From the NCBI GenBank assembly GCA_963832355.1, contig CAWHTX010000015.1, positions 1-64,000 on the forward strand: a stretch of DNA of 64,000 nt, read 5' to 3'. The DNA comes from DATFVA01 sp963832355 (GTDB lineage: Bacteria > Bacteroidota > Ignavibacteria > Ignavibacteriales > Ignavibacteriaceae). Position numbers and translations under genes: made by a program. Shown here in pieces: positions 57,958 through 64,000 of this stretch (position 1 is the stretch's first letter; each line of letters starts with the position of its first letter). Below the pieces are notes generated by a model that saw only the letters and a list, made by a program, of their open reading frames with translations, had not been told where the DNA came from and ran no database searches.

Positions 57958-58021
57958 CCCGGATTTTCTATATCCGGGTTAGTAATGTACAGCCGCCTCC
58001 TTAATTCCAAAAGGAGACGGC
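57958..58021 (-). terminator. Two hairpins after the M14 carboxypeptidase gene
   Basis: On the minus strand gccgtctcctt pairs with aaggaggcggc (57992-58021, 11 bp with one G-U pair), 34 bases after the carboxypeptidase stop. A second stem, cccggat with atccggg, follows at 57958-57978. Neither has a long T-run. The first probably terminates the carboxypeptidase, and both lie in the leader of the metal-exporter gene. Confidence 0.6.
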
Positions 58022-58055
58022 CTGAAATTAATACTGACTAACCGTAAGATCTTCT

Positions 58056-60782
58056 TTACTTCAATACGATCATTTTCATTGTTTTTACAAACGAACCGGC
58101 TTTTATTGTATAGAAATATACGCCTGAGCCGATATTGGACGAAAGATTTTCAGTTGAGAATTCGACCGAATATTTCCCGGCCTCCTTATACTCATTAACG
58201 AGGGTGGTAACTTCTGCACCGAGAAGGTTGAATACTTTTATCTCAACATTTCCTGCTTCGGGTAATTCATATTTAATTACAGTTGAAGGGTTGAACGGAT
58301 TAGGATAATTCTGCGAAAGGGAGTAATCCTCTACCCCGTTAAAAGCAGCCTCAACAGGACCATAAATCCTGAAGGTTCCGTTGAAATCAATCTGCTTCAG
58401 CCGGTAAATGCTGTTTCCCTGAAGAGGTGCATTATCAACGAACCTGTATGACGACGGCTCTGTTGTTGTACCATGACCGGGGATAAATCCTATAGTTGTG
58501 AACTGTGATGTTCTTTCGGCAGCAGTTCCTGAAGCTCTCTGCAGTTCGAAGCCTTTATTGTTCGTCTCGGTTGAAGTTTTCCAGTTGAGGCTGACTTTCT
58601 CTTTGTCTGAAGTGACGGTAAAAGAGCTGAGTTCAACAGGAATAAGTGTATAATAGATTACTCCTATATCATCAAGATACCAGCCGTCGCGATTGATAGA
58701 GCCGTCAGACTTAAGCTGGAACTGAAACTTAACATTAGTAAGGCTGAATGAGGAAAGCAGTATCTCCTCTTTTACCCAGGATGTCTGCGTACCGTCATAA
58801 AGCGGCTCTCCCGGAGGCTGAAAACTGCCCGTGCCGGGATTAGTATACATACCTTCAAGCGGCGTCCAGGATGATCCTCCGTTGGTTGATATTTTCACCT
58901 GGCAGTAATCCCAGTCGGTCTCTATATCCCATTTCGTCCAGTAAGATAACCTTGGATTATTAACAGAAGACAGATCAAGTGGATTAGTCAGCGTCATCGT
59001 TACAGTTGCGTTATTGAGGTAGTTTCCTGTCTTGCTGTCAGTGTAAGAAGTAGGAGCAGATACATAAGATGTTGTAGTAGCTTCCCACTTTGGATATGAA
59101 GGTGTTGAGGTAATCGTCCATAGGTTCGCCGGATCGTTGGTAGAATCTACAAAGGCGTAAGTCGGTATGCCAACAATAATATTAAGGGTATCGTACGACA
59201 TAACCACGCCTGCTGTACTTACTGTTACAAGCAGTTTAATATTCTCTTCAACAGGTGCGGAACCGTCAATTGTAAATGATAAAGGTGATGAAACAGATGC
59301 GGTGCTCCTTGCGGGGATGGAAGAGAAGCTTGCCGTCCCGTTATTTACAGTCGCATAAGAACTGAGAGAACTAAGGTTTATCTCAATATTATTTCCGTCG
59401 GAAAGTCCTTTATTCCTGAATGAAGGCGACATTTCAACTACATCGCCGGGATTAAAATACTGCTGCGCATAATTCGGATGATCCAGTTTTATAAACTCTC
59501 CTGCTGCCCAGGCATAATAAAGATTAGGCATCAGGTTTTCTTCGGCCAGCGGAAAGATCTCCGACTGAGAAGGCCAGAAGCCTGTTGAGCCTACTTCAGG
59601 GGTCATCGCAAATATTTTACCGTGATTAGCAACGGTATCTCCGTCATAAGCATAATCATCACTGTTGCCTCTTGTGGAATAACCGACAGCCTCCAGATCC
59701 AATCCTGCAAAGTAACCGTTGTATGCTGTCATATCAGACGAGTATTCCCTGAATATTGCAGAGTCGGGAGTTTCCATACTCAGCGCACCGTAAGGATAGA
59801 TCAGGTAGTTGCCGTAAGTATGATAGTTCAGTTCGCACTTTATATTATGCGCGGCGAGAAAGTCTCTTATGTTCGCAGTTTCAGGAGCAGAGAAAGGTGC
59901 AGTTCCGCGGTATGTTTCATCTCCGGGGTATGTACTAGAACCGCCGTTCGATGAATTCCAGTAGGCGTAGGGTCCGTAATTTCTGTTAAGATCTATACCA
60001 TCGTATGATTCCTGGAACGTGCCGTTGCCGTTATTGTCCTGCTTGTTTTTTCTCCACATATAACCGCCGTTGGGGGTCATCTGGTGGTTGTACTCATACC
60101 CGTCGGGATTCACTACGGGGATGAAGTAAATTTCGCGGTGATCAACAAGATATTTTACCGATGCATCAGTATTATAGTTTTCAAGCAGGTAATACATAAA
60201 ATAGATCATCTGCATCATTCCCTCGGGTTCGCGGGCATGGTGAAGTGCGGTGAACAGTACTTCAGGTTCATCTTCGTTAACATCAGGATTGTCGGAGATT
60301 TTAACCATATAGGTCGGCCTTCCCTCCACCGTATTTCCGATTGATACTTTTTCGGTGATCAGGTTGGGGTAAAGCATTCTCATCGAATCAAGCTCTGCCG
60401 TAACCTCAGCAAGTGTATAAAATCCTCCCATTGATCCGAAACCGAATCCGCCGACATTAAAATTCTCTTTACTTTGCCTTATAAAATCCTGTTTTTCCTG
60501 CTCTGTGAGCTGAGGCCGGCTGTTATAGTACTCCATCCAGTCGTCTATCAATACATCATAACTGTAATTTGTCATTTCAAGCTTAGCAAATTCCTCATCA
60601 TCAAGGAATACTATTAAACCGTTGTCTTTCGTTATGGAAGCATGGTCAAATTCCAGTCCTGCCTGCTGTAAATACTGTACATCAGACAAATTATTTATAT
60701 GGATTTTGACTTTTTTCCAGGTCTGGGCCTGAAGTCCTGCCGCTATAAACAGGGCGATCAAAAGAGATAGTAGATATTTCAT
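58056..60782 (-). CDS. T9SS-secreted M14 zinc carboxypeptidase
   Basis: 908 residues. A signal peptide (ends GLQAQ) is followed by an N-terminal pro-like region. The carboxypeptidase domain (about 120-430) has the zinc ligands His182 and Glu185 in HHAREPEG and His321 in NYHTYG, with GIDLNRNYG and the catalytic Glu396 in MTPEVGSTGFWP. The middle (about 440-560) is a CARDB/Ig-like segment and about 560-720 looks like a jelly-roll domain. The C-terminus is a T9SS sorting domain (NYPNPFNPSTVIKYEL to KTMKMIVLK). The enzyme removes C-terminal residues from peptides outside the cell. Confidence 0.94.
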   Translation of the reverse strand: MKYLLSLLIALFIAAGLQAQTWKKVKIHINNLSDVQYLQQAGLEFDHASITKDNGLIVFLDDEEFAKLEMTNYSYDVLIDDWMEYYNSRPQLTEQEKQDFIRQSKENFNVGGFGFGSMGGFYTLAEVTAELDSMRMLYPNLITEKVSIGNTVEGRPTYMVKISDNPDVNEDEPEVLFTALHHAREPEGMMQMIYFMYYLLENYNTDASVKYLVDHREIYFIPVVNPDGYEYNHQMTPNGGYMWRKNKQDNNGNGTFQESYDGIDLNRNYGPYAYWNSSNGGSSTYPGDETYRGTAPFSAPETANIRDFLAAHNIKCELNYHTYGNYLIYPYGALSMETPDSAIFREYSSDMTAYNGYFAGLDLEAVGYSTRGNSDDYAYDGDTVANHGKIFAMTPEVGSTGFWPSQSEIFPLAEENLMPNLYYAWAAGEFIKLDHPNYAQQYFNPGDVVEMSPSFRNKGLSDGNNIEINLSSLSSYATVNNGTASFSSIPARSTASVSSPLSFTIDGSAPVEENIKLLVTVSTAGVVMSYDTLNIIVGIPTYAFVDSTNDPANLWTITSTPSYPKWEATTTSYVSAPTSYTDSKTGNYLNNATVTMTLTNPLDLSSVNNPRLSYWTKWDIETDWDYCQVKISTNGGSSWTPLEGMYTNPGTGSFQPPGEPLYDGTQTSWVKEEILLSSFSLTNVKFQFQLKSDGSINRDGWYLDDIGVIYYTLIPVELSSFTVTSDKEKVSLNWKTSTETNNKGFELQRASGTAAERTSQFTTIGFIPGHGTTTEPSSYRFVDNAPLQGNSIYRLKQIDFNGTFRIYGPVEAAFNGVEDYSLSQNYPNPFNPSTVIKYELPEAGNVEIKVFNLLGAEVTTLVNEYKEAGKYSVEFSTENLSSNIGSGVYFYTIKAGSFVKTMKMIVLK

Positions 60783-60920
60783 CGATATGATCCCGCCTAG
60801 GTTATAAAAGATTATTAATTTAGTAATTATAAATTAAGGTTTTTTTCTTAATAAATTTAGGCACTGATTAATTAAATTTTACGGAAGAGGGAAAATTTCA
60901 GAGGATACGGAGAACTTCTA

Positions 60921-62555
60921 ATGAAGAATATATTAAACTTACTTATAATTTCGTTTTTATTAACTGCGGTCTCTTACGCACAGGACACCTCCCGGCCCAA
61001 ACTTGTGGTAGGTATTGTGGTTGACCAGATGAGATACGATTACCTTCAGAAATATGATAAGTATTTCGGCGAGGATGGATTCAAAAGATTACTGAGGGAG
61101 GGAAGCAACTTCAGCTTTGCACATTATAACTACGTACCAACTTACACAGGACCCGGACACGCATCTATCTATACAGGAACAACTCCTTACTATAACGGCA
61201 TTATCAGCAACGACTGGTACAGCAGGAAAATCAGGTCATTCGTTAACTGTGTTGAAGACGATTCCGTAAGAACTATCGGCGAAACCGGGGATGCAGGACA
61301 CGTGTCACCCAAAAGACTTATGACAACCACAATCTCAGATCAGTTAAAAATAGTTACAAACGGTAAATCGAGGGTCTTCAGTATTTCGCTTAAAAACCGT
61401 GCTGCTGTTCTCCCCGGCGGTCACTCCCCTGACCAGGTTTATTGGTACAGCGACAAAAACGGAAAGTTTATTACTTCAACTTATTACACAAACTCGCTTC
61501 CCCAATGGGTAATAGATTTTAATCAGGAAAATTATGTCAGTAAGCTGTTCAGGGACGAATGGGATCTCCTTCTCCCGAAGGAAGATTACAGTTTAAGCTA
61601 TCCTGACCAGGCTCCCTGGGAGGATGATGTATTTGATGAAGGCAAAACCAGCTTCCCTCATTCGTTCAGTAATGTTATGAATAAAAAATACGATCTCATC
61701 CGCTCTACCCCTTTCGGCAACGAACTTCTTCTGAAGTTTGCCGAAGCACTTATAGCAAATGAGAAACCGGGAAGCGGCAGCTATACTGATTTCCTGGCCG
61801 TAAGCTTTTCTTCTACTGATTATATAGGACATTCCTACGGTCCTAATTCCGTTGAAATACAGGATGCATTTATAAGAATGGACAGAGAGTTAGCTGAGTT
61901 TCTGAACGTGCTCGATAAAAATGTAGGGAAAGGAAATTATATCCTGTTCCTTACCGCTGATCACGCAGTGTCGGAAGCTGTGCAGTATCTTAAGAGTCTT
62001 AATATTCCCGCCGGAGGATTCGATTACGATGACTGTAAAGATTCCCTGGAAGCTTTCGCGGAAAGGAAGTTCGGAACGGATGAACTGATTGAGAACTTTT
62101 CCAATAACCAGGTCTATTTCAATAAGAAAATACTGGAAGATAAAAAACTGAAGACAGCAGATGTGGAAGATGCCTTTGCAGAATACCTTCAGGATGAATT
62201 CCCCGCTGTCTTTAAAGTATTCAGCAGGCATAACCTGCACAACATTTCAGCCTCAAGGGTACCAAATAATTTCATCCTGAACGGATTTAATCCTGTACGC
62301 TCGGGTAATGTAGAGTTCGACCTGAGACCGAATTACCTCTCGGGACACGGTAAAGAAGGCACGACTCACGGGGCCGCGTTTCCGTATGACACTCACGTTC
62401 CGCTCCTTTTTTACGGCTGGAATGTTCCCGCACAGGAAGTTAATACACCCGTTTATGTAGTAGACATAGCTGCAACTGTCTGTAATCTCCTGGGAATCGA
62501 CGAACCGACCGGCTGCATCGGCATCCCGATAATCAGCAAAGCATCTGGTTTCTAA
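60921..62555 (+). CDS. pafA: PafA-type alkaline phosphatase
   Basis: 544 residues with a signal peptide (ends VSYAQ). It is an alkaline phosphatase superfamily protein with GIVVDQMRYDYL (Asp35), the nucleophile Thr76 in VPTYTGPGHASIYTG, Asn97 in ISNDWY, and Lys158 and Arg160 in SLKNRAAVLPGG. That Asn/Lys/Arg set is the phosphomonoester signature of Flavobacterium PafA. The second metal site is in FSSTDYIGHSYGP and FLTADHAV, and SGHGKEGTTHGAA adds a His. It releases phosphate from monoesters in the periplasm and is not inhibited by phosphate in the known case. It is divergent from the carboxypeptidase. Confidence 0.92.
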   Translation: MKNILNLLIISFLLTAVSYAQDTSRPKLVVGIVVDQMRYDYLQKYDKYFGEDGFKRLLREGSNFSFAHYNYVPTYTGPGHASIYTGTTPYYNGIISNDWYSRKIRSFVNCVEDDSVRTIGETGDAGHVSPKRLMTTTISDQLKIVTNGKSRVFSISLKNRAAVLPGGHSPDQVYWYSDKNGKFITSTYYTNSLPQWVIDFNQENYVSKLFRDEWDLLLPKEDYSLSYPDQAPWEDDVFDEGKTSFPHSFSNVMNKKYDLIRSTPFGNELLLKFAEALIANEKPGSGSYTDFLAVSFSSTDYIGHSYGPNSVEIQDAFIRMDRELAEFLNVLDKNVGKGNYILFLTADHAVSEAVQYLKSLNIPAGGFDYDDCKDSLEAFAERKFGTDELIENFSNNQVYFNKKILEDKKLKTADVEDAFAEYLQDEFPAVFKVFSRHNLHNISASRVPNNFILNGFNPVRSGNVEFDLRPNYLSGHGKEGTTHGAAFPYDTHVPLLFYGWNVPAQEVNTPVYVVDIAATVCNLLGIDEPTGCIGIPIISKASGF

Positions 62556-62565
62556 CTCCTTGTTT

Positions 62566-62705
62566 TGCCGCTGGCTTTAGGTCAACGGCTGCCGGGAGAA
62601 ACTCAACCTGGAAATGAATCTTGCCGTTCGTTTTAGCCGCTTTGTCGTTAGTTTCAACCGGGGGATCCTGTAGCCTGCATCTTTGCCGTTGGCTTTAGCC
62701 AACGG
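62566..62705. repeat. REP-like palindromic repeats, three degenerate copies
   Basis: The clearest copy is a perfect palindrome, ccgttggc-ttta-gccaacgg (62686-62705). Related but degenerate copies are gccgctggctttaggtcaacggc (62566-62588) and ccgttcgttttagccgc (62623-62640). They sit just after the pafA stop, as REP elements often do, and may also end transcription. Confidence 0.7.
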
Positions 62706-62817
62706 ATACAAAAAGCCAGTATGCCCACCCCATTTATGGCTGCATCGAGGCGAATGATTAGTAGATTCGAAAAGATTCTCCCATTAATCCCGGCCGTAAG
62801 GTAGTATTATCCTCGTT

Positions 62818-62930
62818 GTTATCCCGTAGTTTGAGGCCGAACAGAGGCCGAGATGAGGCCGAGCAGAAGTAGTGTTTTCGTAGTTATCCCGTAGTTTGAG
62901 GCCGGGTGTAGGCCGGATGTAGGCCGGGAG
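62818..62930. repeat. Two short 11-bp tandem arrays behind a 22-bp direct repeat
   Basis: The 22-mer that begins gttatcccgtagttt and ends gaggccg occurs at 62818-62839 and again at 62883-62904, 65 bp apart. Each copy leads into three 11-bp units: gaggccgaaca, gaggccgagat, gaggccgagca (62833-62865), and gaggccgggtg, taggccggatg, taggccgggag (62898-62930). The period equals that of the array at 33.9 kb but the sequence is unrelated. Confidence 0.85.
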
Positions 62931-63051
62931 ATGCCTGACAGAAAACAGTCTGAAAATGTCCCTGAAAAACGTTGGAAGTAAGGTAAATAATTTATTATTT
63001 AAAATCAGGGGGTCTCAAAAAGCCATACCACCTTAAGCTTCTGACTTCAGA

Positions 63052-63951
63052 TTATTCAGCGACCCTGACTGAATAAATATTCGAGGTTTCATACCAGGCC
63101 GCACCCGGGAACCAATGATACCGGGAAAAATACAGCCGTGTGCCGTCGCCGTTCCAGCATGGCTGTCTGTCATCTCCTGATGAGTTTTCAGTGATCTGAA
63201 CTTTATTCTTTCCGTCGGCATTCATTATAAAAATCCGTGTTCCTTTATCGGTCTCGGAAGCAAATGCAATCCGGGTCCCGTCAGGAGACCAAACCGGCCA
63301 TCCATCAATCCCTGGATGGGATGAAAAATTTCTTTCATTCGACCCGTCGCTGTTCATTAGAAATACTTCCCAATCCCCGTCAGGATTAATTCTTCTGCAT
63401 ACAATTTTTGTATTATCAGGCGACCAGGATGGGTAAGTCTCGGTTTCAGGTGTATGTGTTATCTGCCTTTCATCCGAACCGTCCTTGTTCATCACATAAA
63501 TGTCGTAATTTGAATCCTCACCCTTCTTTGTTCTATCTGAACAAAACAGCACCCTCTTGCCGTCACTTGACCAGGCTGGGTGTTCATCGTGATATTTATT
63601 ATTTGATATGTTATGCTGGTTTGATCCGTCAGAGTTCATAATATATACCTGGGAATTACCATCGCGGAATGATTGAAAAGCGATTTCTTTTTCATCAGGC
63701 GACCAAACGGGAGTGCCGTCACGCCCTTTGGCGTCGGTAAGTTGTATCAGTTTTCTCTCGTTCAGGTAGAGAAGATAAATATCAAAATCGCCGTCTGTAT
63801 TCGACATATAAAGCAGTCTATTTCCGTCTTTTGAAATTGAAGGATATGCAAAGGTGAATCTTGTTAACTGTTCCGGTGGATGTGTTTGAGGATAAATAGA
63901 AATTAATGCTGGAAGTAAAAATAATGTCATCAGTAGGGTAATTCTTTTCAT
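63052..63951 (-). CDS. Secreted TolB-like WD40/PD40 beta-propeller protein
   Basis: 299 residues. A signal peptide (MKRITLLMTLFLLPALISIYP) is followed by six PD40 repeats of about 43 residues with the text PVWSPDEKEIAFQS, PAWSSDGKRVLFCS, PSWSPDNTKIVCR and PVWSPDGTRIAFAS, each ending in IYVMNKDGS-like strands. This is the TolB C-terminal propeller without the TolB N-terminal domain, so it is not the Tol-Pal TolB itself. It is probably a periplasmic or lipid-free secreted protein that binds a partner protein. It ends in a normal stop, with no T9SS tail. Confidence 0.88.
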   Translation of the reverse strand: MKRITLLMTLFLLPALISIYPQTHPPEQLTRFTFAYPSISKDGNRLLYMSNTDGDFDIYLLYLNERKLIQLTDAKGRDGTPVWSPDEKEIAFQSFRDGNSQVYIMNSDGSNQHNISNNKYHDEHPAWSSDGKRVLFCSDRTKKGEDSNYDIYVMNKDGSDERQITHTPETETYPSWSPDNTKIVCRRINPDGDWEVFLMNSDGSNERNFSSHPGIDGWPVWSPDGTRIAFASETDKGTRIFIMNADGKNKVQITENSSGDDRQPCWNGDGTRLYFSRYHWFPGAAWYETSNIYSVRVAE

Positions 63952-64000
63952 CTTTATCTCTAATTTTTAGTTTAAAATAATGATGATGTATAAGAGTAAC

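Larger units (their letters stand above)
62556..63051. other. Repeat-rich intergenic region after pafA
   Basis: 496 bases with no gene between converging pafA and the TolB-like gene. It contains three copies of a ccgttggctttagccaacgg-type motif (62566-62705), then two short 11-bp arrays (62818-62930). The last 100 bases, up to the propeller stop, show nothing else. Confidence 0.65.

Noticed and set aside
57926..58055. Manganese riboswitch in the leader of the metal-exporter gene
   Set aside because: I see only two simple hairpins, one of which is the end of the neighbouring gene, and no yybP-ykoY-type core.

Overview
The window reads as a chromosomal segment of an Ignavibacteriota / Bacteroidota-Chlorobi (FCB group) bacterium. 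Four or more secreted proteins end in a type IX secretion (T9SS) C-terminal sorting domain of the NYPNPFNPST type, which is typical of Ignavibacteria. Further support comes from a PafA-type phosphatase, bacillithiol genes (bshA and a ypdA-type reductase), a bacterial geranylgeranylglyceryl-phosphate synthase, and a homodimeric AceE pyruvate dehydrogenase. I see no phage, plasmid, CRISPR, rRNA or tRNA. All of this is from reading the sequence; no database search was run.

Layout. 1-1.1 kb: a tandem-duplicated C-terminal half of a beta-propeller protein, the first copy frameshifted. 1.2-7 kb: a DUF1801 protein, then a leftward operon of ECF sigma factor, zinc-finger anti-sigma factor with HEAT-like repeats, DUF4097 protein and CBM9-like/DUF5916 outer-membrane protein. 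7.4-11 kb: a leftward operon of PfkB sugar kinase, RmlD-like reductase and secreted GH13 alpha-amylase. 11.2-14.7 kb: a rightward coupled operon of bshA, a deoxyribosyltransferase/DNPH1-like gene, an unknown gene and an rRNA m5C methyltransferase. 14.7-17.2 kb: lrp-glnA facing left, and a divergent cereblon-like CULT-domain gene. 17.3-20.7 kb: a five-gene leftward operon of carbamoyltransferase, SxtJ-like membrane protein, DUF5989 microprotein, a Lys-rich microprotein and a glycosyltransferase. 20.9-28.6 kb: an OmpA/TSP3 outer-membrane protein and two broken T9SS-secreted giants. 28.7-33.8 kb: alpha/beta hydrolase, DUF192, gmhA, GGGP synthase and a frameshifted tex. 34.3-41.4 kb: aceE-aceF-M29 aminopeptidase-lpdA. 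41.4-47 kb: a frameshifted YyaL/SPATA20 protein, a T9SS arylsulfotransferase, a SIMPL protein and a cytochrome c. 47-64 kb: class I aldolase, YpdA, PepF, GT39, a saccharopine-dehydrogenase-like enzyme, YihY, a HAD phosphatase, a thioesterase, a metal exporter, an M14 carboxypeptidase, PafA and a TolB-like propeller.

Points that stand out. (1) A small single-domain cereblon-type CULT protein is divergently encoded beside lrp-glnA, with all four zinc cysteines and the three-tryptophan cage at human cereblon spacing. (2) The carbamoyltransferase operon carries two microproteins missed by ordinary ORF cut-offs. (3) Intergenic arrays with an 11-bp period but different sequences occur at two places, with a two-copy trace at a third. 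(4) Many genes carry single-base frameshifts (carbamoyltransferase, tex three times, SPATA20 twice, two T9SS proteins, the propeller duplicate). Several lie in short homopolymers, so residual assembly error is the first explanation to exclude before calling decay.
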